The translations under genes and the position numbers were made by a program. The notes under the pieces are model-generated. The model searched no databases, was not told the origin of the DNA, and worked only from the letters and a program-made list of their open reading frames with translations. A stretch of DNA of 64,000 nt from Ardenticatenaceae bacterium (lineage in GTDB: Bacteria; Chloroflexota; Anaerolineae; Promineifilales; Promineifilaceae): contig JASJCR010000012.1 of NCBI GenBank assembly GCA_030065875.1, positions 1 through 64,000 of the forward strand, given 5' to 3'. Below are positions 17,093 to 26,820 of this stretch, one piece after another. Position 1 is the stretch's first letter, and every line of letters starts with the position of its first letter.

Positions 17093-18910
17093 ATGGCTCG
17101 CAACGCAAAATTATTCGGCCGCTTGCTCAACGAAGGGTTGACGAGCGCCGCAAAAAAACGGGAAATCGCAAAAAGGGAGATCGAACATCAATTGGGCGAT
17201 TTGCTCGGCTATGGCATTCATACGGTCCAGCACTGGCAGCGCGGCAATTTGCCAACGGAATTGGATCTGATCGAGGAAACGGTGCGGTTTGTGACCGTCA
17301 ACGGCCGGGTAGATCGTCAATGGGCGCAGCGGGTGCTGGAGGCGGCCGATTATTTACCCGAAGCGGCGGTGAATTTGTTAAATGAGCTGTTTGCCGTCAA
17401 GCCTCAGGTTTTTGTTTGTTATCAGCGCGGAAGCCGGCCGGATGAGCCGCTGGCGTTTGAAATTGCCCGAGCGATTAGCCCGGATTACGACGTCTTTTTT
17501 GACCAGGCAGAAACATTGGACGCCGCGTGGAGCCGGCGCATGCTCAACGCCTTAAAAAAAGCCGCCCACGTGATTGTTCTGCTGTCAGCGGAATCGGTCC
17601 GGTCCGAGATCGTGATGACGACCGTCAAACGGGCGCACGATTACCGAATCAAACAGGGTCAGCCCAATTTGCTGACGGTGCGGGTGTCGTACTTCGATCC
17701 GTTTCCGGAAATGTTCGCCCAGCGGCTCAACGAGCTGCCGTGGGTGTTGTGGCGTGAACCGGAGGATACCGAGTCACTCATTCAAACGCTTCGGGAGGCC
17801 CTCCGTGGTGGGTCGCTTCCCATTCAAACGGCCGCGGAAAAACAGGCGCTTTTGCAGGAACCTGAGGCGGCGGATTTTCCCGTTCCTGCCCCCCAGGTCG
17901 AGATGCCGGAGGGAGCGATCCCGCTCGAATCGCCATTTTATCTGGAGCGTTCGAGTGATCGCATTGTGCAGCAGGCATTGACCCGTCACCAGGGGGCAAC
18001 GATTGTCATTAAGGGCGCGCGGCAGGTCGGCAAAACATCCCTCCTGATTCGCCTGATGCGGGCGGCCGAAAAACAGGGGAAGCGGGTGGCCTTTCTTGAC
18101 TTTCAAATGTTTAGATCAGCCCTCGACAGCGCCGATGATTTTTTCCGGTTGTTTGCCCGGCTGTTGGCCTTTCGGCTGGGATTACCCGATGAAACTGAAA
18201 TGTTTTGGAATTTCCCCTTAACGAACCCGTTTCGAACGACCGAATATATGTCCAGCAGCGTCCTGCCGGCCCTCGACCAGCCGGTTTTGCTGGCCATGGA
18301 TGAAGTTGAGGCGGTTTTTGATACCGATTTTCGGACCGATTTTTTTGGCATGCTGCGGGCGTGGCACAGTAATCGGGCGATTGATCCGATTTGGAAAAAG
18401 CTCGACCTGGTGTTGGTAACGTCTACCGAACCATATTTCTTTATCGATAATTTGAATCAATCCCCGTTCAACGTGGGGGAAGTGGTCGACCTGCAGCCGT
18501 TTAGAGATGAGCAGACGGCCGCACTAAACCGGCAGCACGGCGCCCCATTGGCCAGCCAGCAGATTGAACGTTTGCAGCGGCTGGTCCACGGCCATCCGTT
18601 TTTAGTTCGGCGGGCTCTTTATCTGCTGGCTACCGGCCGCACCCAGTCTGAGGAGCTGTTTGCTCAGGCGATGAGCCTTGATGGCCCATTTGGCGATCAT
18701 TTGCGTCGCCTGCTGCTGATGCTTTACGAGCGTCCTCAGCTGGCGGTCACGCTGCGTCAAATCATCGAGGAGGGGCGCTGCGACGATCAAATCGCCTTTT
18801 TCCGGCTGCGCGGGGCCGGCTTTGTGCGTGAGGAGGCCGGCCGGATCGTGGCCTCAAACGAGCTGTACAAAGCCACATTCGCCCACCATTTTGAACTATC
18901 TCAGGCGTGA
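17093..18910 (+). CDS. HTH-TIR-like-STAND ATPase, candidate conflict-system protein
   Basis: Protein of 605 residues. Residues about 5-95 form an HTH-like module (LGYGIHTVQHWQRG), about 105-245 a TIR-like domain (VFVCYQRG...YDVFFDQAETLDAAWSRRM...VIVLLSAESVRSE), and about 280-600 an AAA-like STAND ATPase with Walker A GARQVGKTS at 308-316, Walker B LLAMDEVE, and the lid/winged-helix part. The position where TIR NADases carry the catalytic Glu reads Thr (T177), so NAD cleavage is doubtful. The ATG at 17093 fits the ribosome-binding site GAGAGGTG; an in-frame GTG lies 12 bases upstream. The next gene, another AAA-like STAND protein, starts 8 bases after the stop, so both are probably made together. 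Roles in phage defence or programmed response are inferred from domain families only. Confidence 0.85.
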   Translation: MARNAKLFGRLLNEGLTSAAKKREIAKREIEHQLGDLLGYGIHTVQHWQRGNLPTELDLIEETVRFVTVNGRVDRQWAQRVLEAADYLPEAAVNLLNELFAVKPQVFVCYQRGSRPDEPLAFEIARAISPDYDVFFDQAETLDAAWSRRMLNALKKAAHVIVLLSAESVRSEIVMTTVKRAHDYRIKQGQPNLLTVRVSYFDPFPEMFAQRLNELPWVLWREPEDTESLIQTLREALRGGSLPIQTAAEKQALLQEPEAADFPVPAPQVEMPEGAIPLESPFYLERSSDRIVQQALTRHQGATIVIKGARQVGKTSLLIRLMRAAEKQGKRVAFLDFQMFRSALDSADDFFRLFARLLAFRLGLPDETEMFWNFPLTNPFRTTEYMSSSVLPALDQPVLLAMDEVEAVFDTDFRTDFFGMLRAWHSNRAIDPIWKKLDLVLVTSTEPYFFIDNLNQSPFNVGEVVDLQPFRDEQTAALNRQHGAPLASQQIERLQRLVHGHPFLVRRALYLLATGRTQSEELFAQAMSLDGPFGDHLRRLLLMLYERPQLAVTLRQIIEEGRCDDQIAFFRLRGAGFVREEAGRIVASNELYKATFAHHFELSQA

Positions 18911-18917
18911 TTAATTT

Positions 18918-21900
18918 ATGAGTGAATACATCTACACCGTCGGTGGCACCGTTCAACCTGATGCAGGAGTATATATCACCCGTCGGGCTGATGAAGATTT
19001 GTTAAACGCCTGCCGTGAAGGGCAGTATGCCTATGTTTTAACCGCCCGCCAGCTTGGAAAAAGCAGCCTCATGGTGCGCACGGCCGGCCGGCTGGAAGAA
19101 GAGGGGATTCAAAGCGTCGTCATCGATCTCAATGAATTGGGTGTCCAAACCACGGTGCAGGAGTGGTATTTGGGCCTGATGTTTCGCATCACCTCTCGCC
19201 TGCGGCTCAAAGTAAACTTGCTGCAGTGGTGGCGGGAACATGAAGATGTGGGGGTCACCCAGCGCCTCAGCCTGTTTTTTCAGGAAATTGTGCTCAGAGA
19301 TATTGATGCACCGGTCGTCATTTTTATTGATGAAATTGATACAACTTTGAGCCTCGATTTTACTGATGATTTTTTTGCGGCGATTCGCTATTTGTTTAAT
19401 GCCCGATCGACCGAGCCCGGTTTGCAGCGCTTGTCATTTGTGTTGATCGGGGTGGCGACCCCCAGCGACCTGATAAACGACAGCAAACGGACCCCCTTTA
19501 ATATCGGCCGGCGCATTGATTTGACCGACTTCTCTCGAGAAGAGTCTCAGCCGCTGGCCGTGGGTTTGCCCGGTGACGCAGCCCGGCAGGCCTCGTTGAT
19601 GGATAAAGTCATCGATTGGACCAACGGGCATCCGTATTTGACTCAGCGCCTCTGTGCCGAGCTGGGCGCTCCGCGAGAAAACGGGTCAGCAGGCAGCGTA
19701 AACGAAGTGGTGCAAAATATTTTTCTGGGTGACAACGCCTACAAAGACAACAACCTGCAGTTTGTGCGGGATATGTTGACCAAGAGAGCGCCGATCCATC
19801 AGGAACGGGAACTGCTGACCACCTATCAGCAAATCCGTCTGGGGCGGCGGCGGGTGCGCGATGACGCCCATTCGGCCGTTAAATCACATCTCAAATTGTC
19901 GGGCGTGGTCAAGCGGGCAGGTGATGATCTACAGGTGCGCAATAAAATTTACGCCCGCGTATTTGATCGAAAGTGGATTCGAGCCCAATGGCCGGTTTCC
20001 TGGTGGGAATTGATTCCTTTTGAGGTCAAGGTTGCGGCCGGTATTTCTCTGCTGCTTTTTGTTGGACTGCTGGTGGCTGTTTTTTATGCCGTTGGGCAGC
20101 AGCAGCTGGCGCAGGAGGCGGCGGGGAACCTGGCTGCTGAAGTGGTGTTGCGGTCAACGGCCGAAAGTGACGCCCTGGCTCAGGCTGAATTAGCCGAGGA
20201 TAATGCTGAGTTGGCCGCTTTGAGAGCCCAGGAGGCGGTCGACAACTTTAACCTGGCAGCAACTCGCGAATCGGAGGCGATTGCCAACGCGGCGGTGGCC
20301 GAGCAAAATGCCTTACTGGCTGAGGCTCAGGCCCGCATTGCCGAATCGAGAGCGCTGGCCGGTGAGGCTCGCCTGGCAGGTGAAACCAACGCCCAGCTTG
20401 GTTTGCTTCTGGCGCTGGAGGCGGTCCAAGCCACCGATACCTCAGAAGCGCGACAGAGCGTTCAGGCGGCTTTGGGGCAGCCGCATCGCTTCGAGCTGGT
20501 TCATCAGATCGAGGTGGGTGAGTGGACCTCACCGTTTGGCTCGGCCGCCTGGGACCCCGATGGCCGCAAGCTGTTGGTCGTTAACGGCAGCGATTTCCTG
20601 GTATCGCTGTGGGATGGGGAGAGCGGCGAACTGCTTGAAGAGCTGCGCCACCCCGGTTTTGTGACGGCCGCTTTTTGGCATCCACAGGGTGACCGCATTG
20701 TGACCTCCTCGGTTGATGGGGTCAGGGTGTGGGACGCGGCCAGGGGGGTCGAAGCGTCATTTTTTGATGTAGGCCCTACCTCTTTTACAAATTGGGCTCA
20801 GGACGGTGATGCGATCGTTGCGGTCAGCTTTAGTGATGATATGGTGCGCATCATCAACGTCGCCGGCGGCGGGGAAGAGATCGCCGTTGCCGTGCCTGAA
20901 GCGGTTTTAAAGGCGGAGGTGAGCCGGGGCACACCGCCACGTTTGTTGGTCACGGCCGCCCAGCAGGCATACGTGTATGATTTAGGCGGCGAACCGCTTT
21001 TTTCGATAGATCCCCCTGGAGAAATTCGAGACAGTTTTTTGTGGAAGGCGGCCTGGAACGACACCGGTGATTTGATTTTAACGCACAATGCCTGGCTGGG
21101 GGACGGCACTTTTGGGCCGGTTGTGATCTGGGACGGCCGCACCGGGGAGGAGCTGCAGACGCTTGAAACAAGACCCGCTCAGCTGATAGATGGGTTAAGC
21201 TCCGATATTGTCCCCATCAGCAATGCGGAATGGGGGAGCGGTGGGAACCAGGTTTTAACCAGTGGAACCGATAATAGGCTGTTGGTATGGGATGCCAGAA
21301 GTGGTCAAATTGTCAGTGAACAAGCCGGGTTTCAGGAAGGGGAGATGTTCGTCCAGGATAATTTGCTGCTGTCCGCGATTAACTTCAGCGGATTTACCGC
21401 CGGTGGTGATCCGCTTGATCGCGGTGGTTTCACGATGCGCCTGCTTCCGGATGGAGAACTGCTCAACCTCGTTGACGCATCCAAACAGGTCAACGCCGTT
21501 GCCTGGAGTGCCAACGGCCGTCAGCTAGCCACCCTTGACCTGGATGGGACGGCGCTAATTTGGAAGCGGCCGTCCGCTAATCCCCTGACGGTTTTGCGGG
21601 GCAATGCCGCGGTTGAGGCGGTGGTGTGGTCCCATGACCAATCAAAAATTTTTGTGGAAACGGTTGACGGAGAGGTGCAAATACTCGATGCGGGTTCGGA
21701 AACCGTTTTGACCATGCTTCAGGCTGACAGCGGGATTGCCATCACCGGCTGGAGCGAAGATGACTCCCAATTAATGATTGCCCAGCGTGATGGGTCACTT
21801 AATCTTTATGATTCAGATACGGGTGAGCTGCTGCAAACCCTCTCCCATCCGGCCCCGCTCTTTTTTGCCGACTGGCGAAAGAACGACGCTCAAATTGTGA

Positions 21901-23300
21901 CTACCGATCAGCAGGGAACGCTGCGGGTCTGGGGTGTCGCTGACGGTGAAGTAGAGTTTGAGGTGCGGGATTCGGCCGCTTTTTTGGCGTTGTGGAACAA
22001 TGATCAATCGGCCCTTATTGCCGGTGGATTTGACGGCCGGGTTCGTATTCTTGACGCCGTCGATGGTTCACTCCAAGGGGAAATTGAAACCGGGTTACCC
22101 ACGCTCTTCGCCTTTTTTGGGCTGGAGAATCAAGACCATGTCGTTACCTTGAGCAGCGAAGGGTATGATTTCCCATTTTTTGATGACCTTGAAGTGAATT
22201 TGGATGCGGATGTTATTGATACATCTGTGACCCAGCTTTTTAGCGACCCCACTGAATTATCAGGGTGGTCATTGACAGATTTAGAAACTCCGCTGTGGAG
22301 CATCACCTATGATAGCTTAATTTCCGCTTTGCCCAATGAGGCAGATACAAAATTGATCGTGCATATTTGGGCGGAAGCGGTTCGACTGGGCGCCCGACCG
22401 TTGATTGAAATCCGGGATATGCAGACGGGGGAGCTGCTGTTTACGGCTGAGCACCCTGGTGGCGTGGTGACAACGCTGTGGCTCGATGAGGAGCAGCGAT
22501 TTGTGACGGTCGGTGCTGATGGCAAAGCGCGGCTGTGGTCGATTGATCAGCCGGAGCCGCTGGCGATTTTGGGAGCGGTTGATGACGACATCGCTGATTT
22601 TGACATCAACGAGGGTGGGGATCAACTGCTCCTGGGAACGGCCGGGGGGAAGGTGCTGCGTACATTTGTCGATCCTGAATCGCTGGTGGAAATCGGGTGT
22701 GATCGGGCCTATCGCAATTTGGCCTGGAACGATTGGCAGCAATATTTACAGGGTCAGCCGTATCAGGCGACCTGCACAAACCTTCCTGCTCACCCATCGT
22801 TTATTGAGCGGATTGAACAGGCGGGCAGCGCGGCTGAGGTGGCCACATTTTTTGCTACCACGCCTCAATCCATTGACGTTTATGGGGCTGATACCTGGAA
22901 TACGGTGTGCTGGTGGGGCAGCTTATGGGGGCAGGCTGAACGTGTGGGAGCGGCGTGCGATTATGGGGTTGCCCTGGCTGAATCGGAGTTTGATGAGGCC
23001 AATCATCGCGACAGCCGCGCCTTACAGCGGGCGCTGACCGGAGATTTAAGCGGGGCGGCCGACGATTTGCGCGCATTTTTGACCGAAATGGCTGACCAAC
23101 GCGACGACCTCTCGGCCGTCTATGACGAGGCATCCCCCGCACAGCAAAACAGCGACGCCGGCCGAGAGGTCCTGGCCGAAATTGAGCGGCTCGAGCAATG
23201 GCTGTCCGAGCGAACCGCGTGGGTGGAGCAGCTGGAAGCGGGTCAAAATCCCTATGACGCTCAGACGATCGAAGCACTGATTAAAGAGAGTCAATCATAA
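18918..23300 (+). CDS. AAA-like STAND ATPase with transmembrane segment, coiled coil and WD40 propellers
   Basis: Protein of 1460 residues. AAA-like ATPase about 1-350 with Walker A TARQLGKSS (42-50), Walker B FIDE ending at E139, and the LKLSGVVKRAGDDLQVRNKIYARVFD end typical of the family. A transmembrane helix follows (about 373-393), then an Ala/Glu-rich coiled coil (about 395-510) ending in the characteristic LGLLLALEAVQATDTSEARQ, then many WD40-like repeats (about 515-1290) and a helical C-terminal part (about 1300-1460). Such proteins are STAND switches in which the propeller senses a ligand and the ATPase oligomerises. Here the sensor would lie on the opposite side of the membrane from the ATPase if the single span is real. 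Coupled to the TIR-containing gene by an 8-base gap. Confidence 0.9.
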   Translation: MSEYIYTVGGTVQPDAGVYITRRADEDLLNACREGQYAYVLTARQLGKSSLMVRTAGRLEEEGIQSVVIDLNELGVQTTVQEWYLGLMFRITSRLRLKVNLLQWWREHEDVGVTQRLSLFFQEIVLRDIDAPVVIFIDEIDTTLSLDFTDDFFAAIRYLFNARSTEPGLQRLSFVLIGVATPSDLINDSKRTPFNIGRRIDLTDFSREESQPLAVGLPGDAARQASLMDKVIDWTNGHPYLTQRLCAELGAPRENGSAGSVNEVVQNIFLGDNAYKDNNLQFVRDMLTKRAPIHQERELLTTYQQIRLGRRRVRDDAHSAVKSHLKLSGVVKRAGDDLQVRNKIYARVFDRKWIRAQWPVSWWELIPFEVKVAAGISLLLFVGLLVAVFYAVGQQQLAQEAAGNLAAEVVLRSTAESDALAQAELAEDNAELAALRAQEAVDNFNLAATRESEAIANAAVAEQNALLAEAQARIAESRALAGEARLAGETNAQLGLLLALEAVQATDTSEARQSVQAALGQPHRFELVHQIEVGEWTSPFGSAAWDPDGRKLLVVNGSDFLVSLWDGESGELLEELRHPGFVTAAFWHPQGDRIVTSSVDGVRVWDAARGVEASFFDVGPTSFTNWAQDGDAIVAVSFSDDMVRIINVAGGGEEIAVAVPEAVLKAEVSRGTPPRLLVTAAQQAYVYDLGGEPLFSIDPPGEIRDSFLWKAAWNDTGDLILTHNAWLGDGTFGPVVIWDGRTGEELQTLETRPAQLIDGLSSDIVPISNAEWGSGGNQVLTSGTDNRLLVWDARSGQIVSEQAGFQEGEMFVQDNLLLSAINFSGFTAGGDPLDRGGFTMRLLPDGELLNLVDASKQVNAVAWSANGRQLATLDLDGTALIWKRPSANPLTVLRGNAAVEAVVWSHDQSKIFVETVDGEVQILDAGSETVLTMLQADSGIAITGWSEDDSQLMIAQRDGSLNLYDSDTGELLQTLSHPAPLFFADWRKNDAQIVTTDQQGTLRVWGVADGEVEFEVRDSAAFLALWNNDQSALIAGGFDGRVRILDAVDGSLQGEIETGLPTLFAFFGLENQDHVVTLSSEGYDFPFFDDLEVNLDADVIDTSVTQLFSDPTELSGWSLTDLETPLWSITYDSLISALPNEADTKLIVHIWAEAVRLGARPLIEIRDMQTGELLFTAEHPGGVVTTLWLDEEQRFVTVGADGKARLWSIDQPEPLAILGAVDDDIADFDINEGGDQLLLGTAGGKVLRTFVDPESLVEIGCDRAYRNLAWNDWQQYLQGQPYQATCTNLPAHPSFIERIEQAGSAAEVATFFATTPQSIDVYGADTWNTVCWWGSLWGQAERVGAACDYGVALAESEFDEANHRDSRALQRALTGDLSGAADDLRAFLTEMADQRDDLSAVYDEASPAQQNSDAGREVLAEIERLEQWLSERTAWVEQLEAGQNPYDAQTIEALIKESQS

Positions 23301-23334
23301 GCGTCAACATCACGATAGGCTGCCGAGTGCAGCA

Positions 23335-23490
23335 CACTTGTCATTCTGAACGGAGCGCAGCGGCGTGAAGAATCTCGTCAAGGTTCGTCAAGGTAGGTTG
23401 ATTTAGAGAGAGAAGAAGGTCCGTTTTGGGCGACCTTCATCTGCTTGTTAGATGACGGGATTCTTCGCTTCGCTCAGAATGACAGGTTAC
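23335..23490. repeat. Inverted pair of GTCATTCTGAGCG...GAAGAATC repeats
   Basis: TGTCATTCTGAACGGAGCGC... GAAGAATCTC (about 23339-23376) faces GGGATTCTTCGCTTCGCTCAGAATGACA (about 23459-23486), forming a long imperfect inverted repeat. The rest of the 405-base spacer (23491-23705) holds no gene. A TATAAT-like word at about 23585-23590 could belong to the protease promoter but has no good -35. Confidence 0.75.
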
Positions 23491-23705
23491 CTGAGGACGA
23501 TGTAAGCGCCTGAGAGGCTGTGGCCGGTGTTCACACCGAACCACTAGCCGGCACGGCCAGAGACCGGCCAGAGCACCAGAATCGCTATAATCGAAAATCA
23601 TTACAATTTTTAGTAACCGGCCGCCGGCCGATCTTACAAAATATCTGCAGCCGCCGCGCTTAAAGTTTAGACATTGAAGTCAAATTTTGAGTTTGGAGGC
23701 TTGAG

Positions 23706-25331
23706 ATGAAAAATATTTACGCGCAATTCGCATTACTTGTTATGGTGCTGCTGGCCGCCTGCAGCTCGCCGGCCGAAGAAATTATCGATTTAGAGCCCGT
23801 GCCCAACACGTCTGAACGGGCCCGGATTGAATCACATCCTTCAGAGGAGCCGGCGGCGGTTCCCACTACCGCACCAACCGCTGAACCGGTGGCTACCGCT
23901 GAGCCGGAGCCCAGCCCCACCCCGGCCGGGAACTTGATGGAGGTACAGCCGGCCGTGGTGCGCATTGTCGCTGAAGGCAGCTTTGTCGACCCCGACCAGG
24001 GCACTCAGCTTAACGTCTCCGGCAGTGGATCGGGATTTATCATTTCTCCTGATGGCCTGGCCGTAACCAACAATCACGTGGTGACCGGGGCGGCTATTCT
24101 GCGCGTTTACATCCAGGGTGAGCGTGAGCCGCGCAACGCCCGCGTTCTGGGGGTTTCGGAATGCTCCGACCTGGCCCTCATCGATATTGACGGCGACGAT
24201 TTTTCCTTTTTGCAATGGTATGACGGGGATATCACCGTGGGGCAGGAAGTGTATGCGGCCGGTTATCCCCTTGGAGAAAGCGAATTCACCCTGACCCGCG
24301 GCATCGTCTCAAAGGCGTCGACCAGTGGCGAAACGGAATGGGCCTCAGTTGACAGCGTGATGGAACACGATGCCACCCTGAATCGAGGCAATTCGGGAGG
24401 CCCTCTGATAACGAGAGAAGGGCAGGTCATCGGCGTCAACTTTGCCGGAAATTTTGAACGCAGCCAATATTTTGCCATCGGCCGCAGCGAGGTGGAGCGG
24501 GTGCTCGATACCCTGCGACAGGAAGAGAACGTCAATTCGATCGGCATCAACGGGATGGCTCTGAGCGATGCTGAAGGCGGCCTGGGCATCTGGGTTTTCT
24601 CCGTAGAATCCGGTTCACCGGCCGATCGCGTGGGAGTCAAAGGGGGTGATCTGATCATCTCCCTGGAAGGGCTGACCCTGGCCGTTGACGGCACCCTGTC
24701 CGACTACTGCGACGTGCTGCGCTCTCGGGAGATGGATGATGTCCTGAGTATCGGAGTGCTGCGCTTCACCGATGGCGGAACCGAACTGCTTAAAGGCCGC
24801 ATCAACGGCAGCGAGCTTGAGGTGATGGACGTTTTTGGCGGTCAGGCCGATGGCGGGACTCAAGCCGCTCCACCTGCTGACAGCGCGATTGTGCAGGATG
24901 CGACGGGGACGCTTGAGGCGATCGTTCCCGCCGGTTGGGAGGTGCGCACCCAGGCCCCCGACTCCGATCTTTATTCTGCGCAGCTGGTTGCCGCCCCGCA
25001 GCTGAGCCTGATTGACGACAGCTGGGCTGGTTACGGAATCAGCATCGCCTTTACCGACAACCGGGACATTTCGGTTGACGCCCTGCTCGATTATAACAAC
25101 GGTCTTTACAGCGCCGTTTGTGATTACGACGGCCGCGAGCCGTATGATGACGGACAGCTGATCGGACAGTACGAATTTTTTGCCAACTGTGAAGGTACGA
25201 CGGCGATTGGGGTATTGGCGCTGACCACCCCAAACAGCGATTATCATCTTTTGATCCAGCTCCAGTATCTCAATGATGCACAGCTGGATGAGGTGATCGC
25301 CATATTCAACAATTTTGTAGTCAACCGCTAG
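23706..25331 (+). CDS. HtrA/DegP-like serine protease, lipoprotein
   Basis: Lipoprotein of 541 residues. Signal peptide with lipobox LLAAC, a Pro/Glu/Thr-rich linker (about 25-75), a trypsin-like domain with the triad H124 (NNHVV), D155 (SDLALID) and S230 (RGNSGGPL), a PDZ domain (about 275-350, GIWVFSVESGSPADRVGVKGGDLI) and a C-terminal domain of about 150 residues that I do not recognise. Known relatives cleave misfolded or signalling proteins outside the cytoplasm. It lies 405 bases after the WD40 STAND gene on the same strand, with repeats between, so co-function is possible but not shown. Confidence 0.92.
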   Translation: MKNIYAQFALLVMVLLAACSSPAEEIIDLEPVPNTSERARIESHPSEEPAAVPTTAPTAEPVATAEPEPSPTPAGNLMEVQPAVVRIVAEGSFVDPDQGTQLNVSGSGSGFIISPDGLAVTNNHVVTGAAILRVYIQGEREPRNARVLGVSECSDLALIDIDGDDFSFLQWYDGDITVGQEVYAAGYPLGESEFTLTRGIVSKASTSGETEWASVDSVMEHDATLNRGNSGGPLITREGQVIGVNFAGNFERSQYFAIGRSEVERVLDTLRQEENVNSIGINGMALSDAEGGLGIWVFSVESGSPADRVGVKGGDLIISLEGLTLAVDGTLSDYCDVLRSREMDDVLSIGVLRFTDGGTELLKGRINGSELEVMDVFGGQADGGTQAAPPADSAIVQDATGTLEAIVPAGWEVRTQAPDSDLYSAQLVAAPQLSLIDDSWAGYGISIAFTDNRDISVDALLDYNNGLYSAVCDYDGREPYDDGQLIGQYEFFANCEGTTAIGVLALTTPNSDYHLLIQLQYLNDAQLDEVIAIFNNFVVNR

Positions 25332-25635
25332 GAGGAAGGGGATTTTTCCTTCTCCAAGCCTCCTCTCTTCCGGGGTGGGCAATTTCAAGCTGATGATCGA
25401 ACAGGACATGGTGGATCCCTCTTCCGCCCTACCAATAGGCGATGTGCCGAAAAACAGCCCCTGAAAGGCCAGGAGACTTTGGTTTTTTCAGTAAGAATGG
25501 ATGTCTGTCCACCCTTGAACCGACGCGGGGAGGGGGGCAGGTCGGACTATGTGAAAATGAAATTTTTACCTGTCCACTCTTGGAATCCCCTCCATGGCGG
25601 AGGGGGATTTTGCTGGATAATCCGAAATTCTCTTT
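25332..25635. repeat. Intergenic region with C/G-rich spacer repeats
   Basis: No gene seen. The region contains GGGGAGGGGGGCAGG and AATCCCCTCCATGGCGGAGGG (hairpin near 25585-25610) and two copies of a (T/C)TGTCCACCCTTG/CTGTCCACTCTTG word. These are relatives of the block at 15675-15855. Confidence 0.55.
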
Positions 25636-26628
25636 CTAATAATCTTCGATTATAAAATCAACAACCAGAGGCAGATGATCAGAGCCGGTATGGGGACCGG
25701 TATTGAGAGAAATAACGTTGATTTCCGGTGAAGAGACAAAGTGATCGATGGGAATTTTGGCGGCCGGCATAAACGTTGGCCAGCTGCGATTTAACCCCTG
25801 CCCCACCCGGCCGTCTACCAGCTCACCCTCTTTCAAAAATTGGCCGAAGATAGGTGAAAAGGAACTGACATTAAAATCACCAGTGACGATGATGGGCAGC
25901 TGCTGCTCGCGGGCAAAAGCGGCGGTTTTTTGCAGTTCCTCATTGCGCCAGCCCCAGCGATCGTTGTTCATCGGGGTGGTGGGGTGAATCCCAAGAACGC
26001 CAAATGATCTTCCCTGAACGGTGATTTCCGCATACGCCTGGGAGCGATGTCCGGACCCATAGTCGATAAAGCGGCCGTTTTCTAACGGGTAGCGACTCAG
26101 AATGACCGTTTGATATTGGGGATCGGAATGGACATAGGCATAGCGTTCCCATAAGGCACCCATCGTAAAATGGTTGATGCGGTTCATTTCTACCAGGACA
26201 ACGATATCCGGACTGGTTTCAGTGACGGCTTCTAGCAGCATTTCCGGATTGGGATTGCCGTATAACGTGTTGGCCATCATCAGGCGGACCGTTGTGGCAT
26301 CACTGGGTGAGGCTTCCAATGAGGGGGTGACAAAGGGCAAGAGGTGCAAGCCGTTGATGACGGTGACGATCAGCGCCAGAGCGGCTAATTTAGTGCGCCT
26401 CATCAGGAGCGTGATGAGGGTGAGGGGGGCGGCGGCCACAAAAAAATGCCAGCGAAAGTGGCTCCATAAATCAAAAAACCATACGAAGCGGCCGGCGTAG
26501 GCAGCCACCGAGACAAAAAGCAGGCCGACAACGGGCACGGCCATAATGGCAGTGAGGGTCAGCCGTATTAATTTAAATACAATCTGTTTATTGGATTGTG
26601 GAGAGGTTGAAAAGGCCATAGTAGCCAT
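25636..26628 (-). CDS. Endonuclease/exonuclease/phosphatase family membrane protein
   Basis: Protein of 330 residues. Three hydrophobic segments at the N-terminus (about 22-44, 58-75, 80-98) anchor a C-terminal EEP-fold domain (about 110-330). Family motifs seen: VRLMMANTLYGN (start of fold), VVLVEMNR with the catalytic Glu, LGIHPTTP, VTGDFNVS (metal-binding DxN) and the final TGSDHLPLVVDF (catalytic SDH). The membrane topology puts the catalytic domain probably outside. The natural substrate is unknown; related proteins act on DNA, phosphoinositides or sphingomyelin. Two ATGs (26628, 26619) are equally possible. Confidence 0.9.
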   Translation of the reverse strand: MATMAFSTSPQSNKQIVFKLIRLTLTAIMAVPVVGLLFVSVAAYAGRFVWFFDLWSHFRWHFFVAAAPLTLITLLMRRTKLAALALIVTVINGLHLLPFVTPSLEASPSDATTVRLMMANTLYGNPNPEMLLEAVTETSPDIVVLVEMNRINHFTMGALWERYAYVHSDPQYQTVILSRYPLENGRFIDYGSGHRSQAYAEITVQGRSFGVLGIHPTTPMNNDRWGWRNEELQKTAAFAREQQLPIIVTGDFNVSSFSPIFGQFLKEGELVDGRVGQGLNRSWPTFMPAAKIPIDHFVSSPEINVISLNTGPHTGSDHLPLVVDFIIEDY

Positions 26629-26820
26629 AGTTTATGGTGGTTTGAGGGTTTAATACACCGGCTTAAACGGCTGGCTGCCCGCACTCGGGTGCTTGATTTT
26701 TGATTTTAGGTCGATCATCTGTGAAAAGGGGGTCATATGATTGTGGATCTTGACAGGAAAATCGACTTTGGACACGGCTTGGAAGTGATCGATGGAGGAT
26801 GATTCAGGAGCGGGGACCGT

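Noticed and set aside
24615-25409. 264-codon minus-strand frame opposite the HtrA-like gene
   Set aside because: The plus strand there encodes PDZ and the end of a clear protease; the minus frame has no motif or start signal.
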